A stretch of 64,000 nucleotides of DNA from Paenibacillus eucommiae (GTDB lineage Bacteria; Bacillota; Bacilli; Paenibacillales; NBRC-103111), in contig NZ_JAGGLB010000010.1 of assembly GCF_017874215.1 (NCBI RefSeq), positions 62,001 through 126,000 on the forward strand, written 5' to 3'. This document shows positions 26,370 to 34,340 of the stretch, one piece after another (positions within the stretch are counted from its first letter, which is position 1; the number at the start of each line of letters is the position of its first letter). The position numbers and the translations under genes are program-made. The notes below the pieces were generated by a model. It searched no databases. It saw only the letters and a list, made by a program, of their open reading frames with translations, and had not been told where the DNA came from.

Positions 26370-26403
26370 AACCGGACGTGAAGTTTCTCCTTCATCCGGC
26401 TTT
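26370..26403 (-). ncRNA. Group II intron domain V
   Basis: Minus strand: 34 bases beginning AAAGCCGGATG and ending CACGTCCGGTTT around a GAAG/CTTC stem. The AGC catalytic triad and the ACGTCCGGTT strand match the domain V pattern. Domain VI-like pairing (GCTGAAA with TTTCAGTT) lies just downstream. Confidence 0.7.
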
Positions 26404-26532
26404 CCGATGTTCTTCTTTCTTCCGCGTTGCGGTACTTTCCTAGCCGACCCGTTTCTTCAGACCCGATTGCTGAGCGACAATGCCCGCTCATCTGGACTTC
26501 CCTTGCTTCTTACGCCAATTCCGTTTCTTGTT

Positions 26533-26701
26533 CTAAAACAACGTCAGCCTCTTTCGAATGTACCAGTCGATTTTATTTAAGAAAAGGTCAGCAAAGGCAT
26601 CCATCGCATAGTAGTTTCTCCATCCCTGTATTTTGGGGTTGAGTTCTTCCACCATTCCGCGCTGCACTTCCAAGGGCTTCACGCATTCCATGGTCTTCGC
26701 C
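26533..26701 (-). pseudogene. Group II intron maturase C-terminal fragment
   Basis: About 55 residues remain of a protein of roughly 400-450. The frame reads EVQRGMVEELNPKIQGWRNYY and ends at TAG; further stops interrupt the frame beyond. The GW-NYY motif belongs to the maturase (X) domain of bacterial intron-encoded proteins. Confidence 0.65.
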
Positions 26702-26837
26702 CAAACACACAAGGCTCGACTCTCTCTTGTCCTTTGTGCCTAGCTTGGCTAGGCGCGCTGATTACAACCCCCCCCCCTGTTTGGGAGGTTTTATTAACAT
26801 CGTCTTAAATGTGAGAACTGTTTTAGCTGCATATCCC

Positions 26838-27866
26838 TTAATTGTTCTTTTCTCCACGGGTCAACCATTCAGCCAAGTCTTCCGTCTGTGACAGCACAGA
26901 CAAGGGGTCCGTGAAATAAGATTTCTTGTTAGGCCAGACATATAGCCTATCTTTTTTGACTGCGTCCAGTTTTCCCCAAAGCTTATCACCCCTTATTTCT
27001 TCCAATGATTTGTCTGTGGTTAGAATGATGTAGTCCCCCGCATATTCCTCCAGCACTTCCATTGAGATTTCCCGGTAGTTTTCTTCCATAATCTCGGCTG
27101 CATAAGACGCAGGAGCCAAGCGTTCAAAAATCTCGTAAATTGCTTTTCCGCCACGGCCATAATTTTTACCAAATACACTCAGGTTTTTATCCGTCACCTC
27201 AATAATACTGAAGGTTGCGTCAGCAGGTATAACCGCCATGACCTTTGCCTTCGCAGCAGCCATACGTGCTGCATAATCTGTCAGCCATGCTGAGGCTTCG
27301 TCCTTTCTTCCCAGCAAATCCCCAAAGAAAGTCACCTCTTCTTCAATAGTTGCGAACGATCCATAGGGTATGCCGATTGTTGGGGCAATTTTGCTGAACG
27401 TTTCAACTTCTTCTTTCTTTGAGGTCATAACGACAATCAGATCCGGCTCAAGATCCACCAGCTTTTCCAAAGAAACTTCACTGCCTGAAGCGCCCACAAT
27501 TTCAATATGATCCGTCAATCCGCTGAAATATGGATTTTCCAATATACGCGTAGTAGAGGCAATCGGACTAGCCTTGACGGCAAGCATACCACTCAAATAT
27601 TGTATCGCTGCAATCCGTTCCGGCTTTACCGGTACTTCTACTTCGCCAAATGCCGTATTCACGATCTTGGTAGCTGCAGCTGGCGCTGCTTCCTGCGTCG
27701 TCGAGGCATTTGAATTTGCATTGGATGGAATCGATGATGCAATTGAAGTGGAAGCCACCCCTGACTGGGTTGGAGGTGCAGAATTTCCTCCCCCGCAAGC
27801 TGTTAGCAGCAGGGTAAGTCCTAGCAAAACGGTCACCGCTACATTCATTCTGGATGTCTTGTACAT
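26838..27866 (-). CDS. Siderophore-binding lipoprotein, internal start of the fused frame
   Basis: From ATG 27866 (GGGG eight bases upstream) a 342-residue protein begins with a signal peptide and lipobox LLTAC (Cys 24), an Ala/Ser/Thr tether, and a FecCD-associated class III binding fold: EVEVPVKPERIAAI, LEPDLIVVMTS, and a closing YVWPNKKSYFTDPLS. Known: this class captures ferric siderophores or heme outside the cell. No permease or ATPase for it lies in the window. The Fur box and promoter-like bases just upstream argue that this is the main product under iron starvation. Confidence 0.82.
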   Translation of the reverse strand: MYKTSRMNVAVTVLLGLTLLLTACGGGNSAPPTQSGVASTSIASSIPSNANSNASTTQEAAPAAATKIVNTAFGEVEVPVKPERIAAIQYLSGMLAVKASPIASTTRILENPYFSGLTDHIEIVGASGSEVSLEKLVDLEPDLIVVMTSKKEEVETFSKIAPTIGIPYGSFATIEEEVTFFGDLLGRKDEASAWLTDYAARMAAAKAKVMAVIPADATFSIIEVTDKNLSVFGKNYGRGGKAIYEIFERLAPASYAAEIMEENYREISMEVLEEYAGDYIILTTDKSLEEIRGDKLWGKLDAVKKDRLYVWPNKKSYFTDPLSVLSQTEDLAEWLTRGEKNN

Positions 27867-28817
27867 GTTAAAATCCCCTTCTTCTTTATAGTGATAATGA
27901 TTATCATTAACATCATTACTATAATATAGGGAATCTGATTTCACCATGGACGATGTCCACCCCTTATATGGAGAAAAGCGTACATCCGTCTCGTTCAGCA
28001 TCTTTTTTTTGTAATGACTCGGAGAAAGACCTACGTTTTTTTTGAAAATCCGGGTAAAGTAAAAGAGATCCTCATATCCTACACTGCGTGCAATGTCGCC
28101 TATTGACGCATCCGTATGCCGCAGCATGCTGCACGCTTTGTCAATCCGCAAGCCAATTAGATAATCAATCGGGCTGCGCCCCATAATTCCCTTGAATTTG
28201 CGGGCAAGATATTGGGAGTTGTAGCCGAACTTTTGTCCCAGAATCTCCAGTGTTACGGGTTGCTCTACATGGTCTAGCATATACTGGACTGCTTGCTTGA
28301 CTACTTCTGCTGGAAGCAGTTCGAGTCCCTGTTGTTGCTTTTGCTGCAGCATTTCCACGATGAATTGATAGAATAGAGCCTTCACCCTCAGCTTCTCCTT
28401 CTCCGTTGATCGTCTCCACTCTTCTTCCATACGCTGAATAATCGGATAGAGCAGCAAAGGCTGTAAAGGTGAAAACCCGAATACTTGCTGAAACGGGAGA
28501 AGCTCGCCATGGACTAGAGAAAGTCTTCGACGGACCGGAAGCTCGGCACGATACAATACCAGATAATATTCAAAATGTTCCTCTGCTTCGATATCAAGAC
28601 GGGTGCCCTTACAGCCGTGAAAGAAATGAAAATGCTCCACAGGATGCAAGAGCTTATCCATCCATACTTTCGCTTTTCCCCGATATGGGAATAGCAATGC
28701 ACTGGCAGGCAAAAGGTAGCCGAGACTAGCTTCTCTCGGTGCAAGAGTATGCAGACGAATATCCAAAATCTCGATATGCAATTGATTCCATGCTTTATAC
28801 TCTTCCTGTCGCTTCAT
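26838..28817 (-). CDS. AraC regulator fused in frame to siderophore-binding protein
   Basis: One uninterrupted 659-residue frame. Residues 1-150 are a cupin-like sensor, about 190-290 an AraC double helix-turn-helix (VTLEILGQKFGYNSQYLARK; IGDIARSVGYEDLFYFTRIF), then a 30-residue linker, then from residue 318 a complete siderophore/FeuA-type binding protein including its own signal peptide. ATG at 28817 follows AGGTG. Known: B. subtilis Btr is an AraC domain joined to a FeuA-like domain that senses bacillibactin, but Btr lacks an embedded signal peptide. Here the linker codons contain a perfect Fur box. Either the read-through makes a Btr-like regulator and the internal start makes a free lipoprotein, or the regulator's stop was lost recently. 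AraC and binding-protein assignments are secure; the fusion's role is not. Confidence 0.75.
   Translation of the reverse strand: MKRQEEYKAWNQLHIEILDIRLHTLAPREASLGYLLPASALLFPYRGKAKVWMDKLLHPVEHFHFFHGCKGTRLDIEAEEHFEYYLVLYRAELPVRRRLSLVHGELLPFQQVFGFSPLQPLLLYPIIQRMEEEWRRSTEKEKLRVKALFYQFIVEMLQQKQQQGLELLPAEVVKQAVQYMLDHVEQPVTLEILGQKFGYNSQYLARKFKGIMGRSPIDYLIGLRIDKACSMLRHTDASIGDIARSVGYEDLFYFTRIFKKNVGLSPSHYKKKMLNETDVRFSPYKGWTSSMVKSDSLYYSNDVNDNHYHYKEEGDFNMYKTSRMNVAVTVLLGLTLLLTACGGGNSAPPTQSGVASTSIASSIPSNANSNASTTQEAAPAAATKIVNTAFGEVEVPVKPERIAAIQYLSGMLAVKASPIASTTRILENPYFSGLTDHIEIVGASGSEVSLEKLVDLEPDLIVVMTSKKEEVETFSKIAPTIGIPYGSFATIEEEVTFFGDLLGRKDEASAWLTDYAARMAAAKAKVMAVIPADATFSIIEVTDKNLSVFGKNYGRGGKAIYEIFERLAPASYAAEIMEENYREISMEVLEEYAGDYIILTTDKSLEEIRGDKLWGKLDAVKKDRLYVWPNKKSYFTDPLSVLSQTEDLAEWLTRGEKNN
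27892..27906. promoter_or_regulatory. Perfect Fur box
   Basis: TGATAATGATTATCA matches the 7-1-7 Fur consensus in Bacillus at every palindromic position. It lies 25-40 bases upstream of the lipoprotein start and at the same time inside the linker of the fused frame. Confidence 0.85.
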
Positions 28818-28855
28818 CGAATGACACCTTCCCTTCCTTCTCCCCCCCATTATAT

Positions 28856-28870
28856 CGAGAATCGTTCTCA
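28856..28870. promoter_or_regulatory. Degenerate Fur-like box upstream of the AraC start
   Basis: CGAGAATCGTTCTCA is a near-palindrome that agrees with the 7-1-7 Fur pattern at about 10 of 14 arm positions. It lies 39 bases upstream of the AraC ATG. Confidence 0.4.
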
Positions 28871-28889
28871 TCGTAAATAGTTAGCTATC

Positions 28890-29230
28890 GCATCCCTTAC
28901 CTCTCCCAGCTACAATCGCACGAACACCTAGCTCAAATGAGCAGCCAGCAAGGGTTTTTCTCTTGGCCGGAGGAGATTTCCTAGCTGTAAAGACGCTGGG
29001 GATGAAGTGCTGCTACTTTAGCGATGTTTTTCATCGTTAAAAGCAAAAGTGGTCTCCACATTCTTACTTTAACGATGAAAAACATCATTAAAATCCCTTT
29101 TTACCACCCAAAGAGGCCATCCGTCCCCTTTAGCGATGAAAATCATCATTAACGTGACTGATGGCCTCGAAACACTTCCTTTAACGATGAAAAACATCGT
29201 TAAGTGAAGAAGTAAACACTCAAATCCCTC
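28890..29230. repeat. Intergenic repeat module A with four-hairpin array
   Basis: Four imperfect palindromes with arms TTTAACGATG/CATCGTTAAA around a five-base A or T loop stand at 29017-29041, 29068-29092, 29129-29152 and 29180-29204. Start-to-start distances are 51, 61 and 51. A second module with the same order and spacing lies at 58965-59385, and sequence between hairpins is partly shared. No protein frame is apparent. Confidence 0.85.
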
Positions 29231-29370
29231 CTACCCCTTTATACCAGCTGAGACAACTGTACCAGAGATAAGTCGTTTTTGCGCAACTATAAACACCGTA
29301 ATAACAGGAAAAATAGCCAGGCTGCAAGCCGCCATGACATGCGCCGTATTCGCAAAGGAGGCAACGCCAA
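29231..29370 (-). pseudogene. Duplicated 3' end of a MalG-type permease
   Basis: Encodes the last ~46 residues of a permease (FANTAHVMAACSLA, QKRLISGTVVSAGIKG, stop) and matches the 3' end of the gene at 41149-42009 with a few changes. The match breaks off at about 29370. It has no start and no upstream half. Confidence 0.8.
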
Positions 29371-29388
29371 TACTCTTGTAAGTGGGTA

Positions 29389-29560
29389 TTATTTGACGTT
29401 TACCATCCTATACACTTCAAATAGAAGGCTCTTGTCCGTTTGATGCTCCAAGTGGATATTTTCCTGCACAATTGTAGGTATTCACGGCCAATCACCGATT
29501 TCAGGTGAAACCCAAACATCCATTTAGCACCAACATATTCAAATGCATTTTCTGATTAGT
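29389..29560 (-). pseudogene. Unrecognised coding fragment with internal stop
   Basis: The minus strand reads MDVWVSPEIGDWP, a TGA stop, then IPTIVQENIHLEHQTDKSLL and ends VYRMVNVK with a stop. It looks like the end of a broken gene between two other recombination scars. Family not recognised. Confidence 0.3.
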
Positions 29561-29636
29561 GTACAAAAAGATGTTAGGGAAGCCAATTCTAACGCCTCTC
29601 CAGGCTATCCAGCATTGAAACCCTCCTAACGAAGGC

Positions 29637-30701
29637 TTATAACCATTGATTGAGCCAATCCAATGTAGTCGGAACATTGAACTGATGCCCGCCATCGAAG
29701 CCGTCAAACTTCGTTCTCTCCTCGCAGCCCGCTGCGGCATAAGCTCTTTTTACAGTCTCATAGGCTTGCTCCGATGCCTCATAAGGAAATCCAATATCAT
29801 GCTTGCCACTGGTCAGCAGCACAGGCTTAGGGGCCAAGAGCGCAGCCAGATCAGCCATCTCTCCATATTTCAACAGATTAGGGATTGTCATCGAGCCGCA
29901 GAAATTCCCCCACTGGATGGCATGGGACTCAAATGAATTAAAATACCCGCTAATCACAGCAGTCCGGATGCGATTGTCCAGTATCGACGTATACAGCGCC
30001 CAGGCTCCACCGAACGACAATCCGATGCAGCCAATTCTCTCGGAATCGACCTCATCCCTGGATTCCAAATAATCGACACAGCGCATGGCATCCCAAATAT
30101 TCAGAGTGAGCGGATTTATGCCAAGCATAATGGACTTCAAGAAAACAAGATCACATCCATCCTTCTCTCCTCCTGCGTGAGGCTTGCCGTAGCCCAGCTT
30201 GCGCTCTCCGAAACCTCTGGCATCCGGAACAATCGCGATGTAACCTTCCCGCGCCAAGGCTGGCGCCATATGATAATTGTGGGATTTATAGTCAACCTCC
30301 CGCAGCCTTTCCCCATGTTGAATGTCGGCAACGTCATCCTTGCCCCCTCCATGCCCATGCAGGCATAGCACCGCAGGAAGCTTTCCGTTTCTGCTGCGGG
30401 CTACCGCTTTGGGGTTATCTGAATCCGGGATGAGAAAATAAAATGGCACCTGCATATTTGCCTCGCTATGAATCATTACTTTCTCGCATACGTACCCCTC
30501 ATAACGCACCTTCTCGAGAACTAGCGGACGGGGATCGACGATCTTCGCTGGCCATTCGCCCAGCAGCTCATACAGCTTTTCCGTGAATTGATGCTTCCAT
30601 TGCTCCCAATCTTCCTTATTATCCGCTCGGAAACTAAAGGGCCTTGCAGTCTCCTTGTACTTCTCTTTCAAATACTCGCCCATTGAATAATAATGCGACA
30701 T
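29637..30701 (-). CDS. Alpha/beta hydrolase (dienelactone-hydrolase/AXE-like esterase)
   Basis: 354 residues, no signal peptide. Nucleophile elbow GLSFGG (Ser229), Asp302 in LLTSGKHDIG and His339 in DGGHQFN form a complete catalytic triad. LCLHGHGGGKDD supplies the oxyanion loop, and PDARGFGERK is typical of the family. The ATG at 30701 has GGGAG eight bases upstream; the frame extends three codons further without one. Known: relatives hydrolyse esters such as acetyl groups on sugars. It stands alone between scars. Inference: cytoplasmic deacetylation of imported oligosaccharides. Confidence 0.8.
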   Translation of the reverse strand: MSHYYSMGEYLKEKYKETARPFSFRADNKEDWEQWKHQFTEKLYELLGEWPAKIVDPRPLVLEKVRYEGYVCEKVMIHSEANMQVPFYFLIPDSDNPKAVARSRNGKLPAVLCLHGHGGGKDDVADIQHGERLREVDYKSHNYHMAPALAREGYIAIVPDARGFGERKLGYGKPHAGGEKDGCDLVFLKSIMLGINPLTLNIWDAMRCVDYLESRDEVDSERIGCIGLSFGGAWALYTSILDNRIRTAVISGYFNSFESHAIQWGNFCGSMTIPNLLKYGEMADLAALLAPKPVLLTSGKHDIGFPYEASEQAYETVKRAYAAAGCEERTKFDGFDGGHQFNVPTTLDWLNQWL

Positions 30702-31028
30702 ACGGCACACTCCCTCTTATTCAAACCATTAAAGAAATTTATCATATTCTTTCAAAACAAACGGTTGTGTCGAAATAGCCCACGGTAAGCCGGCTTAAGC
30801 AAAAAAGCTGCTTAGTGCCAGAAATCGATTGAAAATAGTGTCTTCCATATCGCTGACGATCTTAATCCTAACGCCGTCATTGCCCTCAGCTCGCAATAGT
30901 TCATGCTTATATGGCCATGCAATAGCATGGATGCGGCGAGATGACTCGAAGGCTCCATTAGATACCAACATATTATTCAGAAGGTTCATATACATACCGT
31001 ATTTCTGTATGTCCGTCTTTCCCTCTCA

Positions 31029-31466
31029 TCACTCTTCACCGACATTGCGATACTGTATCGGTGTAATGCCCTCGTTCCGTTTAAATTTGCGGATGAAATT
31101 AGTTTGGTCTACGTAGCCGACGTGCTCGACAATGTCCTTCAGCTTCATATCCGTATTTTTCAGCAATTCCTTCGCTTTGTTCATCCGCATCCCATCCATA
31201 TAACGCATCAGCGGGTAGCCGGTTTGGTCTTTAAAATAACGGGATAAATAGGAGGGCGATACACCGAACTTTTCCGCGATGTTTTCCAAGCTGACAGACG
31301 GGTCCGTATAACAATCGTTCACATAGGCCAGTACGTTTTGATACAGATTCACGTTCTTGCTTTCCTTCTGACCCTCGATGTAGCTGCATACCCTGGAACA
31401 GAAATTGACAACGAGCTCCTCTAGCTCCTCCATCGTTTCGTATTTCGGGGAAAACAGGTTCTCCAT
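31029..31466 (-). pseudogene. C-terminal remnant of an AraC regulator (HTH only)
   Basis: 145 residues hold the complete AraC double helix-turn-helix (VSLENIAEKFGVSPSYLSRYF; LKDIVEHVGYVDQTNFIRKF) preceded by NFCSRVCSYIEGQKESKN, a linker seen in large AraC sensors of about 700-780 residues. The homologous frame continues upstream to about 31508 (FFELKDYIDESMENL) and then breaks off. It may be expressed as a short protein from ATG 31466, but no ribosome site is clear. Confidence 0.75.
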
Positions 31467-31508
31467 ACTTTCGTCAATGTAGTCCTTCAGCTCGAAGAAT
31501 ATCGTTCG

Positions 31509-31721
31509 TCCAACAGCTTTATCTATGGCCTTGCTGTTTACTACACGTTCCGCAACGATCCCAACGTCTATGCAGCAAGCGGGACGTATACGATCGATAG
31601 ATTTTTCGATTATAAGTACCGATACGAGAACTGGGGGAAGCCCGGCCTTCTGGAAATGTTGGAGGGACCGGGAATGCCCGTTATGCGCCCGTTGGAAAAT
31701 GTTCTTTTGAATGATCGGTAG
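31509..31721 (+). pseudogene. Sensor-domain fragment of an AraC regulator, inverted
   Basis: The plus strand reads SNSFIYGLAVYYTFRNDPNV, YAASGTYTIDRFFDYKY and RYENWGKPGLLEM before a TAG at 31719; QMFATYLYPL continues the frame after it. This pattern is typical of the extracellular sensor of large AraC regulators. It abuts the HTH fragment in the opposite orientation, which points to an inversion. Confidence 0.55.
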
Positions 31722-31770
31722 ACCCAGATGTTTGCCACTTATCTCTACCCGCTTGTCAATCTATATAGAG

Positions 31771-33393
31771 TTAATTATTCTGATACCGCTGGTAACCGAG
31801 ATTGTAAATTTCCATATATTTATCCAGACCCATTTTTTTCAGCGTAGCGACATATTTATCCCAATCAGTGAACGGAACTTCACCGCTGACGAACTTCGCT
31901 TGCATTTCCATAACATACGTAGCGATATCTGTGCCGTAAGCAGTAATCTGATCGTTTTCCTCTGGAGTATAGCTGAAATCCGCCCATGTCTCCTTAGGGA
32001 AATAAGGCTTCACTTTTTCCGCTGCTGCAATCGCATCCACACTGCCTTCCGTCCCTTTGAACGTCTTCTGTTTGACCATGCTCGGATAAAACAGACCCGG
32101 CCATACCAAATATTGGCCTATGGCCTGATTCAAATTGAGCCCCTTCGGATTTTTGACGATTTCGTCGGTATATTCGTAGTTTCCATCTTCAGTTACTTTG
32201 TACGTATCCCCTTCAAATCCCATAAAGTACATGCGGACCCCTTCTTCGCTGTAGAAATAATCTGCCCAGCGCATGGATGCTTCCGGGTGTTTATTTTTGT
32301 CCGTAAGTACGAACGCTCCATTAGCAATAACGGAAGGATTGACCAACGAGTACATTTGATCACCGTGAGGACCCTTCAGCACTTCCCCTCCTACGTACCC
32401 TGTGCCGTTGAACGCAGCCGGCCCAATACCAACAAAGGTACCAATATTGCCTTCGCCCGCCCTGGCGACGAATTCCTCATTCGTAATTGTAAACAATTCT
32501 TTGGTGAAAATATTTTCTTTAAACAGCTTGTTCATAAACTCCAAAATTTCTTTATAGCCTGGATCGGTCGGAATAAAGCGCAATTGATTCGTCTTCTGGT
32601 CTACATCCACTAAATAATGCTTTGATCCACGATTACCGAGACCCCAAGCCCCTTTTAAATAGGAGAGCAAGTGTTGGGGCCCTGAGAAGTAGATGGGAGT
32701 CTCATCTTGTTTGCCATTTTTGTTCAAATCATTTTCGTGTATCGCCTTCAGCAGCAAGTACAGCTCATCAACCGTCGTTGGAAGCTTCATTCCGAGCTGC
32801 TTCAGCCAATCTTCCTTAACCCAGAACTTCTGGCCGCTCAATACAGAGGAGAACTCCGGATCGAAGAGCGTAGGCAGTCCATAAATGTTCCCATCAGGCA
32901 TGGTGATACTTTTTCTGATAGACGGGTTCTCATCCAGCAGCTTTTTCAAATTCGGTGCATGATTGTCAATCAAATCGTTTAGCGGTAAAAATACTTTGGT
33001 TTCCCCATATTTAATTAAATCCAGATTGGAAACGCCAGTTCCATATATAATTTCCGGGTAATCCCCGCTGGCCAGCATCAAATTCAGCCGTTCTGTCATA
33101 TTCGCTGCTGGCACCAAATCCCAGTCGATATGAATGCCGCTCATTTTCTCGTAATCTTTCCACAGTCTGATATTGCCCCAATCCGGATTAACTGCTGCGG
33201 GGTAGTAGGAGAACACCTTCAAAGAAATCGGCGAATTGACGATAGGCATTCCAGGGTTCAAAGCATCGCTGCCGGATGGAGCATCAGATGGGGACGGGGA
33301 CGTTGTTGGCTTCGCCGTACCTCCGGAACAGGCAGTCAGGAGAACAGTAGAAAAAAGGACAAGCATCAAGATGATCAGTGTGACACGTTTCAT
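31771..33393 (-). CDS. LplA-type sugar-binding lipoprotein
   Basis: 540 residues. Lipobox LTAC (Cys 22) and a Pro/Ser/Asp tether. Landmarks VDELYLLLKAIHENDLNKNG, ADYFYSEEGVRMYFMGFEG and a closing DWDKYVATLKKMGLDKYM that matches the Paenibacillus LplA group. Third gene of the operon after two permeases, unlike the order in the other operons where it usually comes first. Its likely AraC regulator survives only as fragments just downstream. Confidence 0.9.
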   Translation of the reverse strand: MKRVTLIILMLVLFSTVLLTACSGGTAKPTTSPSPSDAPSGSDALNPGMPIVNSPISLKVFSYYPAAVNPDWGNIRLWKDYEKMSGIHIDWDLVPAANMTERLNLMLASGDYPEIIYGTGVSNLDLIKYGETKVFLPLNDLIDNHAPNLKKLLDENPSIRKSITMPDGNIYGLPTLFDPEFSSVLSGQKFWVKEDWLKQLGMKLPTTVDELYLLLKAIHENDLNKNGKQDETPIYFSGPQHLLSYLKGAWGLGNRGSKHYLVDVDQKTNQLRFIPTDPGYKEILEFMNKLFKENIFTKELFTITNEEFVARAGEGNIGTFVGIGPAAFNGTGYVGGEVLKGPHGDQMYSLVNPSVIANGAFVLTDKNKHPEASMRWADYFYSEEGVRMYFMGFEGDTYKVTEDGNYEYTDEIVKNPKGLNLNQAIGQYLVWPGLFYPSMVKQKTFKGTEGSVDAIAAAEKVKPYFPKETWADFSYTPEENDQITAYGTDIATYVMEMQAKFVSGEVPFTDWDKYVATLKKMGLDKYMEIYNLGYQRYQNN

Positions 33394-33425
33394 GGGATCG
33401 TTCCTCCTAATTAGTCAATCAAGCA

Positions 33426-34340
33426 CTAGCCTTTAATGGCGCCAACCATGACACCTTTGACAAAATATTTCTGTAAAAACGGATACAGTAAAAGTACAGG
33501 CACATTGGTCACAATAATGACCGCATATTTGATCGAAGCCGCTACAAGCGCTTGCTGTGAAGCCGACTCGCTGTTCAGATCCATCATATCCTGGGTCTGG
33601 TTCTGCACCAGTATTTCCCTCAGGATAAGCTGCAGCGGAAATTTATCCCGATCGGACAAATAAATCAAAGCGTTGAAATACGCATTCCAGTGCCCGACGC
33701 CGTAGAACAAAATCATAACGGCAATGATCGGCATAGACAAAGGCAGCACAATTCGTACCAAAATGTTCATGTTGGAGCATCCGTCCATAACAGCGGCCTC
33801 CTGCACTTCGTTCGGAATGGTGTGCTGAAAAAAAGTTCTCATAATAATAATGTTAAATACTGAGACGGCATTAGGCACAACCATTGCCCAGAACGTGTTA
33901 ATGAGTCCCATGTTTTTGATAATCATATAGGTAGGGATGAGCCCCCCGCTGAAAAACATCGTGAACATCATAAACATCACGATCACGTTCCGGCCCTTTA
34001 AATCTTTACGCGATAGCGGATAAGCGGCCAGCACAGTCATAACGAGGTTGATGGCTGTTCCGGCTATCGTGTACATAATCGTATTCAAATAACCACTCAT
34101 AATGTCCTTGTTCTGGAATACGCGGGAATAAGCATCCAGGTTAAAGCCTTTCGGCCAAATCCATACCTCGCCGCGGATAACCGTTTCCGGACTGCTAAGC
34201 GAGGCGATGAGTACAAAAACCAGCGGATACAGAACGATCAGCAGCGTCATGGACAGGATCAAGTAATTCAGCACGCTGAACATTTGATCACCCTTTGTCT
34301 GGCCTATGCGATTTTGTCTGAGCTTCTCTACTTTTACCAT
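33426..34340 (-). CDS. Carbohydrate ABC permease, YtcP/LplC type
   Basis: 304 residues; coupling loop QEAAVMDGCSNMNIL and terminal FLQKYFVKGVMVGAIKG. It overlaps the upstream permease by seven bases. Confidence 0.92.
   Translation of the reverse strand: MVKVEKLRQNRIGQTKGDQMFSVLNYLILSMTLLIVLYPLVFVLIASLSSPETVIRGEVWIWPKGFNLDAYSRVFQNKDIMSGYLNTIMYTIAGTAINLVMTVLAAYPLSRKDLKGRNVIVMFMMFTMFFSGGLIPTYMIIKNMGLINTFWAMVVPNAVSVFNIIIMRTFFQHTIPNEVQEAAVMDGCSNMNILVRIVLPLSMPIIAVMILFYGVGHWNAYFNALIYLSDRDKFPLQLILREILVQNQTQDMMDLNSESASQQALVAASIKYAVIIVTNVPVLLLYPFLQKYFVKGVMVGAIKG

Larger units (their letters stand above)
26296..26701 (-). mobile_element. Group II intron 3' remnant (maturase end, domains V and VI)
   Basis: On the minus strand a reverse-transcriptase/maturase C-terminus (NPKIQGWRNYYAMDAF, then IDWYIRKRLTLF) is followed by stop codons, then a 34-base domain V hairpin, a domain VI-like stem and a CTACTCTAC end near 26298. 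The 5' intron domains and most of the maturase are missing, so it cannot move on its own. Confidence 0.7.

Noticed and set aside
26288..26491. Small minus-strand protein gene containing RMKEKLHVRF
   Set aside because: The codons coincide with group II intron domains V and VI; the frame is a by-product of the RNA structure.
29017..29204. CRISPR array
   Set aside because: Units are palindromic hairpins, only four, and the sequences between them are conserved between arrays, which spacers would not be.
30795..30995. 66-residue minus-strand gene
   Set aside because: No ribosome site and no recognisable family; possibly a gene end, but not supportable alone.
31711..32613. Plus-strand open frame of 300 codons
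   Set aside because: Antisense to a well-supported binding lipoprotein gene.
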